The notes: generated from the sequence alone by a model not told the origin. A DNA stretch of 11,228 nucleotides from JAFLCA01 sp041907145 (GCA_041907145.1 JAYRHW010000186.1:1-11228), one strand, 5' to 3'. Counted from the stretch's first letter, positions 1 to 7,654 are shown. A program made the numbers and translations.

Positions 1-1489
1 CTGCTGCTAAATACAGTATTGGCTTGAAGGAGGAGCCCGGTTGGCGATACGACTGAGTCACGCGATTAAATTGACTGCGCTGATAGCTGTAACCTCCAAC
101 TTCGGCGGCAACCTTGCCTGAGTTCGGATCGGTGAGAATGACAGCACCTTCGATATCCGGAGTCTGATCGAGACTAAGATTCTCAATCGTTCCAGGCGGC
201 AAATCACGCTTTGCAGCTTTCTGCTTCTCATCGGGCGGATTGACTGCCACTTCAACGACATCGCCAGGACGAATTACTTGTTCCGGAACAATCCAGCTGA
301 CATGGTCCTGTCGGTCCATCCGCTTCTTGGCCCAGCTCGCTTCTTTAAGATTGATAGTTCCCACGACATTGCCGAGGTCGACCTTGGCGATCGCCTTAGC
401 TGCGTTTACCTCTGTAACCAGGGCGGGATAGGGAGTATCAAATTGAGGATCGTCGACTATGCTGCTGGAAAATTCCTGAAGAAACTCCTTTTTCCCGCCA
501 GCAGTAAGGGTAGTAATTGGACCGCGCCAGCCGCGGCGCTTGTCAATCTCGCGCAATCCCTTTCGCAAAGCGGATACCGCATAGGTATCGGCGGTCAAGT
601 TGAGCGCAGTTTCGATTCGCAGCCCGTCAGTGTCGATCTTGAGGTCACGAAATTCCGGATTCTCGGCCAGCAAGCGCCGCACCTCAGAAACATAATACGG
701 CGCACGAAAGATATTATTGGCCGAAGCCGTGTACACTCTGACTTTTTCGTCATAGGCGCGGTCAGCTACTTCTGCCGTTATGAATCCGGCCTTTACCATT
801 TGATCAAGGACGTATCGCTGGCGGCGCTTCGTCCGCAAGAGATGAGTCAGCGGCGAGTACCGCGAAGGCGCCTTCGGTAAACCCGCAAGCATTGCCGCTT
901 CAGCCAGTGTCAGCTCCGCCGGCTGCTTGTGGAAGTACATCAGCGATGCCGCTTTGATACCGTAGGCTGTATTGCCGAAGAAAATCTCATTTAGATACAT
1001 TTCGAGAATTTCATCTTTGGTGAAGCGCTGTTCGAGACGATAGGAAAGAATTGCTTCCTTGATTTTACGGCGCAGCTTCTTCTCCGGGGTCAGCAGCAGG
1101 TTCTTTACCACCTGCTGGGTAATGGTCGAGCCGCCCTGGGTCGCCTGCCCGCTGCGCAGGTTCTTGACGACCGCGCGCACGATGCTGATGGGATCAATCC
1201 CCGGATGGCTGTAAAAGGTCGCATCTTCGGCAGCGAGGAAGCAGTTGCGAACGAAAGGGGGGATATCCTTCAACTTAATGGGATAGCGCCGCTCTTCGTA
1301 AAATTCCGCGACAGTCGTGCCGTCGGAAGCAACGAGGGTCGTTACGGCTTTAGGTTTGTAGTCAGCTATAGTCGAGAGCTGCGGAAGATCGCGGGTTATA
1401 TAGAAGTAACCCCAAGCCAGAAATCCAGCACCAGCCACCGCCCCGATAAGGCAGACAAAAAGTATAAAGTGAACGATCCGTCTAAACAT
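1..1489 (-). CDS. mrcA: Penicillin-binding protein 1A (class A PBP), 3' part missing
   Basis: This is a bifunctional peptidoglycan synthase of the inner membrane: an N-terminal glycosyltransferase polymerises lipid II and a C-terminal transpeptidase cross-links the strands. 496 codons are present and the reading frame runs off the window edge. Residues 5-29 form a signal anchor. The glycosyltransferase shows EDATFYSHPGID with the expected catalytic Glu88, and QGGSTITQQ at 118-126. KRRGWRGP at 317-324 and the following segment match the OB-like domain that proteobacterial PBP1A proteins carry between the two catalytic domains. The transpeptidase has only just begun: PGSSFKP gives the SxxK nucleophile Ser486 and Lys489, three residues into the motif and seven codons before the edge of the readable sequence after Lys489. 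An in-frame TAG two codons upstream of the ATG fixes the start, although no good Shine-Dalgarno sequence is visible. It lies 85 bp downstream of the DUF4340 gene on the same strand, so it may be cotranscribed with it. Identity is secure; the C-terminal half cannot be judged. Confidence 0.95.
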   Translation of the reverse strand, partial: MFRRIVHFILFVCLIGAVAGAGFLAWGYFYITRDLPQLSTIADYKPKAVTTLVASDGTTVAEFYEERRYPIKLKDIPPFVRNCFLAAEDATFYSHPGIDPISIVRAVVKNLRSGQATQGGSTITQQVVKNLLLTPEKKLRRKIKEAILSYRLEQRFTKDEILEMYLNEIFFGNTAYGIKAASLMYFHKQPAELTLAEAAMLAGLPKAPSRYSPLTHLLRTKRRQRYVLDQMVKAGFITAEVADRAYDEKVRVYTASANNIFRAPYYVSEVRRLLAENPEFRDLKIDTDGLRIETALNLTADTYAVSALRKGLREIDKRRGWRGPITTLTAGGKKEFLQEFSSSIVDDPQFDTPYPALVTEVNAAKAIAKVDLGNVVGTINLKEASWAKKRMDRQDHVSWIVPEQVIRPGDVVEVAVNPPDEKQKAAKRDLPPGTIENLSLDQTPDIEGAVILTDPNSGKVAAEVGGYSYQRSQFNRVTQSYRQPGSSFKPILYLAA

Positions 1490-1574
1490 GCGCTACGGCT
1501 GGTAAATGCGCCGCCAGCATACCATGGGGCCGGGATAGGCAAAACGGCGGAGAATGGATTCTTTTACTCTCTAT

Positions 1575-3101
1575 CTAGTGCTCGCCCGCAGCCGATTCAG
1601 CAGCTTCGTCAGGGATCTCATCCTCGCCTGGGTTTTCGACGGCTGACGCCGGAGTTTGCGCCGGTGCGGCTGTCGCGTCCGGGGACTTGACCAGGACCTC
1701 TTCCTTAGGATGAATGGCCTTAAGGGTATCCTTACTGATGATGAAAGGCTCCTTACCTTCATCGACAGCGGCATAGTAACGCGTGTCTTCATTCTTAACT
1801 TTTGCTGCGCTGTCACCAACCACCAAGGTACGTTCGGTTATCCCCTTCTCCGCACCGGCTGATGCGAGCCGCACGACGACTCTTAGGCGCGGGTTGGAGA
1901 ACCCATAGTCGCGGTTATCCGTCGGAAAGCTCTCGGCTCTAACGTTCGCAAGCGTATCAATCAATGCCCTTACAAAGTTGTCGTCGCCAGGCTTGCTGTT
2001 GACGGTCCAGGAGGTGCCTGCCTTGAGAACGGTGATGGGCTTTTCATCGAAGAGGCTAAAATCGAGTTGGACGACTTGATCGGTTGCAAATCTAAAGGGT
2101 GAAGTCTCACGGAAAGACTCGACCGGCTTCAATATGGCGGCAAGGGGGTTGGTATCAAGCTGGTACACCGTGGACTGGTTGTTGATTGCCAAGAAGACCT
2201 GGTCCTTGCCGTCCACCTTCTTTGAAGCTAAGCGCAAATCCAGAGAGGGCGCGGTTTTGGCAGTATCCTTAAACTCCAATCGAACAGTTGCAGCCGGCTT
2301 ATCGAGCCCGTAGTCGGCAAGCGCGGCAGAGTCAAAATACTTGGCCACTCTAAGCGCACGCAGATCTCGAGTTAGGCTCGAAACGACGTCATTGCTGGCC
2401 GTATACTGAGCCGGTTCGACCATGCTCCACTGAAAAGAATCATTCATGGCGAGCTTGGTCACCGCGGAACGAGCATCGGTGATGCTCAGCGTTTTGAGAT
2501 CTCCATCAATAAATGCCACAGGGGTATGGTTTCGAAAGTTATCTCGCCCTTTTGTGGCAGCAGAATACAGCCCTTCGTTGACCAAATATATCTTGTCGCT
2601 ATCAGCACGCTTTACATAGCGCTTCGAGACATACTCATTCTGCTTGCCAAACTGCAGCGTGCGCGAATTCGCCCCCTCTTGAATAGTGAGGGTCAACGCG
2701 GGCTCAGCCAGTCCATACACGCCAAGGTTGGAATCAAGATCCTTCTCCGGCAGCGGCTCATCAAGCTCCAAAGCCATCAACGCCGTGAGTAAGGCATTCA
2801 AAGCGGGTCTATCAAGCTCCGAGCCGGGCACCTCGGCTACCTCCCACTTCTTGAGAGCATCGAGATCTACGCTTGCCACTTGCGCGTCCGAAGCCTTCGG
2901 GGGTTGCGGATCCAAGTTCTTGAGGGTGAACGATTCCTGCGGTGTACGGATACCGATCGATTGCAGGGCCTCCTTCTGTACGGATGCAAAGAGCTTGCCC
3001 TCGGCGCTCTTGGCTTCATCCCGAGGTATTTCCACCTTGAGGATGTAGATGATCGCCGCAATCAGAACGCAGGCAAGAATGAGAGTCTTTCTGATGTTCA
3101 T
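1575..3101 (-). CDS. DUF4340 domain-containing membrane-anchored protein
   Basis: 508 residues. An N-terminal hydrophobic segment (about residues 5-22) anchors a large, probably periplasmic part. The rest has the look of DUF4340 proteins: two similar beta-rich halves (about 70-250 and 280-440), each containing phrases of the type 'YGLDKPAATVRLEF' and 'LAEPALTLTI', then 'VVGDSAAKVKNEDTRYYAAVD' and an acidic, Ala/Pro-rich low-complexity tail (about 475-508). The molecular role of DUF4340 is not known. Genes for it regularly follow GldG-like genes in bacteria with this transporter operon, and here it begins 13 nt after the GldG-like stop codon, so it is very likely the fourth member of the same complex. 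No Shine-Dalgarno sequence is evident before the ATG, which suggests translational coupling to the upstream gene. The family call rests on composition, repeat layout and position rather than on a catalytic motif. Confidence 0.8.
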   Translation of the reverse strand: MNIRKTLILACVLIAAIIYILKVEIPRDEAKSAEGKLFASVQKEALQSIGIRTPQESFTLKNLDPQPPKASDAQVASVDLDALKKWEVAEVPGSELDRPALNALLTALMALELDEPLPEKDLDSNLGVYGLAEPALTLTIQEGANSRTLQFGKQNEYVSKRYVKRADSDKIYLVNEGLYSAATKGRDNFRNHTPVAFIDGDLKTLSITDARSAVTKLAMNDSFQWSMVEPAQYTASNDVVSSLTRDLRALRVAKYFDSAALADYGLDKPAATVRLEFKDTAKTAPSLDLRLASKKVDGKDQVFLAINNQSTVYQLDTNPLAAILKPVESFRETSPFRFATDQVVQLDFSLFDEKPITVLKAGTSWTVNSKPGDDNFVRALIDTLANVRAESFPTDNRDYGFSNPRLRVVVRLASAGAEKGITERTLVVGDSAAKVKNEDTRYYAAVDEGKEPFIISKDTLKAIHPKEEVLVKSPDATAAPAQTPASAVENPGEDEIPDEAAESAAGEH

Positions 3102-3114
3102 ACAAAGTTAGGAA

Positions 3115-4737
3115 CTAGGCCAATAAGGTGCGCCGACGCCACCAAATATAGAGTCCGAATGCCAGCAAAATCTCCGGAACCACGAAGCTCCAAGCAACCA
3201 GCAGCACGAACGAGCCGCGCGGGATGGGCGCAACCGAGGCCCGCATTGACCGTGGACGAATGGTTACCCCGCCCTCCTCGCCAACCACCCAGTTCAGCAT
3301 ATTGAGGATCAAGTCGCGATTGGCGTAGACGTTGATGTTCTGATTCATGACCCAATCGGAATCGCCGACGACAACTACACGCGACGTCTTCAAGAATTCC
3401 GGACTTGCACTGTCTGAACTCTTTGTCGAATCCGGCTTTTTGCTCTCGAGCTTCTTCTCATAAACGGTAGCCAAAGATACCGGTCCTTGAACATCGTTCT
3501 CTTCCAGAATGGCGGTCGGATCCTCGCTGTCGAAGATGCCGCTCAGATTCGTCTCTCCCCAAGCAGTTGGGCTTGATTTCAAGAGATCGGTGTACGTCGT
3601 CGTAGGGTCGTTTTTGCCGACTGCCTTAACAGTCGAAGCGATATTGAAAATAGTAATGCTTTGCTGCGAGAAGTTCTTGGTGATCGGATGTGAGGCGTAC
3701 TCTGTCACCATCGGCTGCGCACCAAGCGTCGGTCCGGCAAAGAGCCGCTGCACTTGATCGATAACAACATTGTTGCCGACTTCGATGCCGAAGTGCGCCG
3801 CGATCTCCCGTACATCTGCGCCTGCTCTCGGATCGGTGAGGAGCAAAAGCCTGCCACCGCCGTCGGCGTACTTGATGAGCATCTCCTTCTCTTGAGGCAA
3901 AAGCGGCTTCTTTGGCGAGACGAGCACTACCGCCGCGGCATCCTCCGGAACGGTGCCCGCGCGTGAAAGCAGCAGCCCGCTGACCGTCAAATGTTCATCA
4001 TCAATCGCCTCGGAGAGCGCCTTTAGACCTTCCGGGCCCGTGCCGTCGAGCGCCAGCTCATCGTGCCCCTGTACATAATAAATCTTTCGCGCTTCACCCC
4101 TGGTGAGCTTGATAATCGCGTTTGTAACGGCTTCCTCGTTGAATTCATTCAGGCGGCTTACGCCCTTCTTATCTCCGTCTCCATATTCAATGTACACAAG
4201 GTTGCCTTGCTTCATTCCATAGGTATCCAGAAGCTGCGGCTTGGTGCGGGGGTTGAGAACCTCGGTCCGTACCAGTGCGGGATTATGATACTGATACAGT
4301 TCGAGGAGCTCCTGAGCAGGCGCGCCCTCGGAGGCACCGGCAGCATCAATCGCGACAATCTTTAGCGGCTTCTTAAGTCCCTCGATTATCGAGACCGATT
4401 GCTTGGAGAGTGAGTTGACGCCGGACTCTGTCAGATCCCAGCGCTTATCATTTCGCGCGCCAAAGTAGTTCAGTACTGCAAGGATCCCGAGGAATACAAC
4501 GGCGTAGAGGAACAAATTACCGGTGAATCGTGCTCCGCGGCCCACAATCGAGCCTTTGAGATCCATCAGCCCCGAAGCGCCCGTGACGAGCCAGGCCAGC
4601 ATGAACGCCAGTCCGACGACTAAATGTCCAAAAACCAACGGAACGGTAAATGAGCCGGCGATAACTCCGCCCAGCAGCCCAAACCCCAAGGGGACGAAAC
4701 CCAAAATGCCCAGGAAGCGATTCCATCTATTCTTCAT
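3115..4737 (-). CDS. GldG-like ABC transporter auxiliary/substrate-binding membrane protein
   Basis: 540 residues from the chosen start. Three N-terminal membrane segments lie at about 8-29, 30-50 and 71-91, then a long extracytoplasmic region, then one C-terminal membrane segment at about 510-532 ending in a basic tail. Family hallmarks are visible: 'RWDLTESGVNSLSKQS' straight after the third membrane segment, 'YVQGHDELALDG', 'LLLLTDPRAGADV', and 'VVVGDSDWVMNQN' followed by 'NMLNWVVGEEGG'. These match the ABC-type 'auxiliary' family to which gliding-motility protein GldG belongs. An ATG 14 codons upstream would overlap the permease gene; the inner ATG at 4737 is preferred because AAGGGA lies 7 nt before it and 22 bp separate it from the permease stop. 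It sits between the permease and DUF4340 genes. In Bacteroidota GldA/F/G support gliding; in other phyla the substrate is unknown, so motility should not be assumed here. Confidence 0.85.
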   Translation of the reverse strand: MKNRWNRFLGILGFVPLGFGLLGGVIAGSFTVPLVFGHLVVGLAFMLAWLVTGASGLMDLKGSIVGRGARFTGNLFLYAVVFLGILAVLNYFGARNDKRWDLTESGVNSLSKQSVSIIEGLKKPLKIVAIDAAGASEGAPAQELLELYQYHNPALVRTEVLNPRTKPQLLDTYGMKQGNLVYIEYGDGDKKGVSRLNEFNEEAVTNAIIKLTRGEARKIYYVQGHDELALDGTGPEGLKALSEAIDDEHLTVSGLLLSRAGTVPEDAAAVVLVSPKKPLLPQEKEMLIKYADGGGRLLLLTDPRAGADVREIAAHFGIEVGNNVVIDQVQRLFAGPTLGAQPMVTEYASHPITKNFSQQSITIFNIASTVKAVGKNDPTTTYTDLLKSSPTAWGETNLSGIFDSEDPTAILEENDVQGPVSLATVYEKKLESKKPDSTKSSDSASPEFLKTSRVVVVGDSDWVMNQNINVYANRDLILNMLNWVVGEEGGVTIRPRSMRASVAPIPRGSFVLLVAWSFVVPEILLAFGLYIWWRRRTLLA

Positions 4738-4744
4738 ACGCGGA

Positions 4745-4750
4745 TCCCTT
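4745..4750 (-). promoter_or_regulatory. Ribosome binding site deciding the GldG-like start
   Basis: AAGGGA lies 7 nt before the ATG at 4737. The alternative ATG at 4779 lies inside the upstream permease gene, so this site supports the shorter protein. Confidence 0.7.
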
Positions 4751-4759
4751 GTAATTCCG

Positions 4760-5530
4760 TTAGCGCCAACGCTGCGCATCGAGCGCGCGTTGAGCGAAGA
4801 AAATTCCCAGCGAAATCAGGCTCAGGAAGTAAATCATGGTCTTCAAACTGATCACGCCCTTAATCGGATCGCGGGCCTGCATTACAGGCGAAAGATACAT
4901 CAGCACATCGCCCGCAGTCCCTCCCAGCGATTCGGCGGGCGAATGAATGACATACAAGAGCAGCAAAGCCACCATGCTTGTGACAGCGGCCACGACCTGG
5001 TTGTCGGTGAACGCCGAAATTGCCAGGCCGATGCTGGTAAATCCAAGGGCGCAAAGAATCACGCCAAGCAAGCCGCTGAAAATCGGGCTGACTTCAGGGT
5101 TGCCATAATGCACCAGCAAGAGCGGAAACACCGCTACGAGCAGCGACATAAGCACGACCACGAAGCCGACGCCGAGAAACTTTCCGAATACAATTTCCGA
5201 AACTGAAAGTGGGGAGGTGGCGAGAAGCTCAAAGGTTCCACGTCGGCGCTCCTCGGCGATGGTTCTCATGGTCAGGACGGGAATAAGGAACACGAGAATG
5301 ATCAGAAGTGTATGGAAGTATCCCTCGATTACCCACTGGTTCAAGTTCGGAGCCTGCATGCCCATCTGCGGCATCATGGCGTACCGCTGTAAAATCAAGT
5401 TGTACATCTGCAGCAGATTGAAGAAGAAGTAGGCCGCCAGAACAACGAAACCCGTGATCACGAAGTAGGCCACCGGCGAAACGAAGAATGAAAGTACTTC
5501 GCGCCTGAATATCGAAATTATATTTCTCAT
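4760..5530 (-). CDS. ABC-2 type transporter permease (GldF-like)
   Basis: 256 residues, with about six hydrophobic segments (near 19-40, 70-90, 120-140, 150-175, 180-197 and 232-248). It is the membrane partner of the ATPase encoded immediately upstream. The cytoplasmic stretch 'MRTIAEERRRGTFELLATSP' and then 'SVSEIVFGKFLGV' is the hallmark of ABC-2 permeases of the GldF/NosY type, and the C-terminus 'ALDAQRWR' is usual for the group. An ATG two codons earlier (5536) is possible, but AAGGA lies only 0 nt from it and 6 nt from the ATG at 5530, so the latter is chosen. The gene begins 9 bp after the ATPase stop codon, and its Shine-Dalgarno sequence overlaps that stop. Transport direction and substrate cannot be read from the sequence. 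Confidence 0.9.
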   Translation of the reverse strand: MRNIISIFRREVLSFFVSPVAYFVITGFVVLAAYFFFNLLQMYNLILQRYAMMPQMGMQAPNLNQWVIEGYFHTLLIILVFLIPVLTMRTIAEERRRGTFELLATSPLSVSEIVFGKFLGVGFVVVLMSLLVAVFPLLLVHYGNPEVSPIFSGLLGVILCALGFTSIGLAISAFTDNQVVAAVTSMVALLLLYVIHSPAESLGGTAGDVLMYLSPVMQARDPIKGVISLKTMIYFLSLISLGIFFAQRALDAQRWR

Positions 5531-5536
5531 ACACAT

Positions 5537-5541
5537 TCCTT
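5537..5541 (-). promoter_or_regulatory. Ribosome binding site deciding the permease start
   Basis: AAGGA overlaps the TAA stop of the ATPase gene and is 6 nt from the ATG at 5530 but directly abuts the ATG at 5536. This favours the inner start and suggests translational coupling of ATPase and permease. Confidence 0.7.
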
Positions 5542-6280
5542 ACGCGGCTGATGCAGCATCATCGGCACGCAGAGCTTCAGAGCTTACACACTCCAAGAAT
5601 ACTTGCTCGAGCGACTTACTCTGCACGAGATCTGCGATCTTGCCCTCGCGCACTACCCTACCCTCATTGATGATGACGACTTTGGAACAAACAGTCTGTA
5701 CTTCCGGCAAAATATGCGTGCTCAAGATCAGCGTATGATGCTGAGCTAGGTCGGCAATCATTTTACGGATATCGATGATCTGCCGAGGGTCAAGTCCGCT
5801 GGTCGGCTCATCGAGAATGATTACCTTAGGATCGTGAATGATGGCCTGAGCAATGCCGGCACGCTGCCGATAGCCGCGTGAAAGATGCTGACAAAGTTTA
5901 TGGCGCACGTCGGTTAGAAAGCAGCGCTCGATAGCATGTTCCGCCCTGGATTTTACCTGAGACTCCGGCACGCCCTTGATGCGCGCCACAAAGGTCAGGT
6001 ACTCAGTGATGGTCATTTCACCGTAGAGCGGAGGGTTTTCAGGCAAATAGCCGATGTTCTTCCTGACTTCATCCGCCTGGGTTTGAATATCGAAGCCGGC
6101 GATGGTTGCCGTTCCAGAGCTTGGCGGAAGGAACGTCGAGAGCATGCGGATGGTGGTAGTTTTGCCGGCTCCATTGGGCCCCAAGAAGCCGACAATCTCT
6201 CCCTTCTCGACGGTAAAACTGACATCCCTAACTGCGGTGTAGTCGCCGTACTTCTTTGCGAGCTTTTTGACTTCGATCAT
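5540..6280 (-). CDS. ABC transporter ATP-binding protein (GldA-like)
   Basis: 246 residues; a single nucleotide-binding domain that powers the membrane complex encoded downstream. Visible motifs: Walker A GPNGAGKT at 34-41; 'IGYLPENPPLY' at 76-86, where Glu81 stands at the usual Q-loop glutamine, as is common in this subfamily; signature 'LSRGYRQR' at 133-140 in place of LSGGQ, again typical of GldA/NosF-type ATPases; Walker B and D-loop 'VIILDEPTSGLD' at 153-164; and the switch His189 in 'STHIL'. A TTG-started extension of 34 residues is open upstream, but it has no family similarity, so the ATG at 6280, which begins the standard 'MIEVKKLAKKYG' N-terminus, is used. It is the first gene of the operon ATPase-permease-GldG-DUF4340. 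No strong Shine-Dalgarno sequence is seen. Confidence 0.95.
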   Translation of the reverse strand: MIEVKKLAKKYGDYTAVRDVSFTVEKGEIVGFLGPNGAGKTTTIRMLSTFLPPSSGTATIAGFDIQTQADEVRKNIGYLPENPPLYGEMTITEYLTFVARIKGVPESQVKSRAEHAIERCFLTDVRHKLCQHLSRGYRQRAGIAQAIIHDPKVIILDEPTSGLDPRQIIDIRKMIADLAQHHTLILSTHILPEVQTVCSKVVIINEGRVVREGKIADLVQSKSLEQVFLECVSSEALRADDAASAA

Positions 6281-6372
6281 AGCGAGTCTATACCTATATA
6301 TGAGCCTACATACGAGCGATAAAGCCGGAAAGGCTTGAATAAAGAAGTAGTTACAATACTGGAGAGGAACAG

Positions 6373-6411
6373 ACAAGGGCAACCGCTAGGAGAGGTTTGA
6401 GCTGCCCTTGT
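6373..6411. repeat. 9 bp perfect inverted repeat (possible terminator or RNA hairpin)
   Basis: ACAAGGGCA at 6373-6381 is the exact reverse complement of TGCCCTTGT at 6403-6411, with 21 nt between them. AACC (6381-6384) and GGTT (6394-6397) could pair within the loop. It lies after cpaB and 93 bp before the ABC ATPase start on the minus strand. No T-run follows on either strand, so a classical intrinsic terminator is unlikely; an RNA structure in the operon leader or a protein-binding site remains possible. Confidence 0.6.
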
Positions 6412-6454
6412 ATTTGGAGCGCCGCCTAACGGTATGAAAGTGAGTATGCGAGCT

Positions 6455-6508
6455 GTTTCTATGCTTTCGTAGTCAACCCCGCATAAATACCGGGACTACC
6501 ACAGAAAC
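6455..6508. repeat. Compound stem-loop
   Basis: Nested complementary segments are visible: GTTTCT (6455-6460) with AGAAAC (6503-6508); GTAGT (6469-6473) with ACTAC (6495-6499); CCCG (6478-6481) with CGGG (6491-6494). The last two form a 9 bp stem broken by a 4-nt bulge (CAAC) and closed by a 9-nt loop. The order and spacing suggest a folded RNA or a palindromic mobile element rather than chance, but the direction of transcription is unknown. Confidence 0.5.
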
Positions 6509-6527
6509 ACACGAGCGCAGAAGCGCA
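6496..6527 (-). repeat. Four-copy 8-nt degenerate tandem repeat
   Basis: Read on the minus strand, the units are TGCGCTTC, TGCGCTCG, TGTGTTTC and TGTGGTAG, each 8 nt and in perfect register with a TGYG core. From memory this resembles the TGCG/TGTG-type short periodic intergenic element seen in many environmental bacterial genomes; that resemblance is an inference and was not searched. It overlaps the right arm of the compound stem-loop. Confidence 0.5.
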
Positions 6528-6581
6528 AGGAAGCGGCTCGGATTCTACTTGCTCAACGCGAATCGAGGCAGCAGGAGGCCT

Positions 6582-7499
6582 TTACGGCTCGTCAGGATTC
6601 ATGAGCTGGTTTATCGAACCATCGCAGCCCATGACGTACTGCTTGCCTTCCATGCGGACGGTGCCCTTGGTGCAGTTGCCAGAGTTGTTGCGGCGATCGC
6701 GAGGCTGAGAATCGTTGAACTTCTCCTGGCCATATTCGATATCGCGCACACCCTTGTCATCTTCAGGCGAACGCATCATTAAGCTAAGCTTTCCAACCTG
6801 CTTCGCCGTCGTGATGCTCAGAGCATCCTTCGGGGTGACATCGAGAGTAATGGTGCGGCTCGTGGCGCGCGGGCCGGAGACGTTCAATGCTCGTCTCTCA
6901 AGAGGTGTAAAGTCACCGCCGTACGAGAGTACGCGAGCATTCTGCACGATAACCTTCGAAACGAGGCTACCGTTCTCGTAGAAGGTGAGAACGACGTCGA
7001 CTCGAGTTCCAGGAAGCGCGTGTCCCTCAACGCCTTCAGAAGCTCCGAGTTCGAATGATACAGCGCGATTTCCCGGCGAAACCGGCAGTGTGGTCTGAAT
7101 CGGCTCGCGAGAGAGCTGTGAGCGCTGAATCGGCATCTTTGCCTGCAGATCTGCCTTTGCAAACCAGTCCTTCAGCTCATTGATGTCGCGTACGGCGCCC
7201 TCAGGCACCTGATTTCTCGGCCAATAAACTTCTTGAAATTTTACGTCAGCGAGACGTGCGCCCGCGCGCACCGGCATCTCAGGGGCGAGCAGCGTCACGG
7301 TACCGATCGCCGCGGGTACCGAGCTGGTGTTAGCAGCCGCAACGCGGCTGTCTTCGCTCTTAGAGCCAAAACTGAAGACAACGAAGAGTACTACGAGAAG
7401 AGAAAATGCCAGGCCGGCTGCGGCGATAAAGAGAAGTCGCTCGCGTTCATTTGTTTTGCCGCCTAAGGCAGGATAGTAACGTCCAAACTTAGTGCTCAT
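6582..7499 (-). CDS. cpaB: Flp/Tad pilus assembly protein CpaB
   Basis: 305 residues. CpaB is an inner-membrane-anchored periplasmic component of the Flp/Tad pilus machine, thought to help stabilise or position the secretin CpaC. A cytoplasmic N-terminus is followed by a membrane segment at about 22-44, then an SAF-type domain ('VTLLAPEMPVRAGARLADVKF') and the RcpC/CpaB domain ('GVEGHALPGTRVDVVLTF', 'VIVQNARVLSYGG', 'TITLDVTPKDALSITTAKQVGKLSL'). The last 45 residues are specific to this protein and contain Cys276 and Cys292, which could form a disulfide in the periplasm. A TTG start 18 codons upstream is open, but the ATG at 7499, with AGG 6 nt upstream, is preferred. No other tad/cpa genes are in the window: the next gene on this strand is an unrelated ABC operon, and the upstream neighbour is divergent. 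Confidence 0.9.
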   Translation of the reverse strand: MSTKFGRYYPALGGKTNERERLLFIAAAGLAFSLLVVLFVVFSFGSKSEDSRVAAANTSSVPAAIGTVTLLAPEMPVRAGARLADVKFQEVYWPRNQVPEGAVRDINELKDWFAKADLQAKMPIQRSQLSREPIQTTLPVSPGNRAVSFELGASEGVEGHALPGTRVDVVLTFYENGSLVSKVIVQNARVLSYGGDFTPLERRALNVSGPRATSRTITLDVTPKDALSITTAKQVGKLSLMMRSPEDDKGVRDIEYGQEKFNDSQPRDRRNNSGNCTKGTVRMEGKQYVMGCDGSINQLMNPDEP

Positions 7500-7609
7500 A
7501 TAAAACCTAGTCCCCCGAAAAAGCCTCCCTGAGCTACGGCCGAACAACAGCAAGAATGAGTGTCCGCGGGAGGTCTAAAAACCAGCTTTGAAATAACTAC
7601 GGCTTCTTT

Positions 7610-7638
7610 ATTATCCCACCCGCTAGAGCTGTATGCAA
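7610..7638 (-). promoter_or_regulatory. Candidate sigma70-like promoter for cpaB
   Basis: On the minus strand GATAAT (7610-7615, 5 of 6 consensus bases) lies 17 nt downstream of TTGCAT (7633-7638, 3 of 6; shifted by one, TTTGCA matches 4 of 6 with an 18 nt spacer). Transcription would start near 7603, giving a leader of about 100 nt before the cpaB ATG. Confidence 0.4.
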
Positions 7639-7654
7639 AACATAAGCCTCTAGC
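7622..7654. repeat. Palindrome overlapping the candidate cpaB promoter
   Basis: GCTAGAG (7622-7628) is perfectly complementary to CTCTAGC (7648-7654), and nested inside are TATG (7632-7635) and CATA (7641-7644) around a CAAAA centre. The palindrome covers the proposed -35 hexamer and part of the spacer, the position of a typical repressor site. It is a candidate operator; the protein that might bind it is unknown. Confidence 0.45.

Larger units (their letters stand above)
6281..6581. other. Gene-free stretch with stem-loops and a short tandem repeat
   Basis: These 301 bp separate the cpaB stop from the ABC operon start (same strand). No convincing coding frame is seen. They hold a small AAGCC/GGCTT inverted repeat (6322-6336), a 9 bp inverted repeat (6373-6411), a compound stem-loop (6455-6508) and four 8-nt repeats (6496-6527). 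AT-rich sequence at 6284-6303 could include a promoter for the ABC operon, but no good -35/-10 pair was found. Confidence 0.7.

Noticed and set aside
278..880. 200-codon plus-strand frame opposite the PBP1A gene
   Set aside because: It lies wholly opposite a strongly supported gene and its conceptual protein shows no domain; it is a shadow frame.
4523..5206. 227-codon plus-strand frame opposite the permease and GldG-like genes
   Set aside because: Low-complexity, His/Arg/Gln-rich conceptual protein opposite two well-supported membrane protein genes; it is a shadow frame.
6281..6382. 34-residue TTG-started extension of the ABC ATPase
   Set aside because: It has no similarity to ABC ATPase N-termini, and the ATG at 6280 gives the standard start.
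7500..7553. 18-residue TTG-started extension of CpaB
   Set aside because: The ATG at 7499 has a nearby AGG and gives the usual short cytoplasmic N-terminus before the membrane segment.
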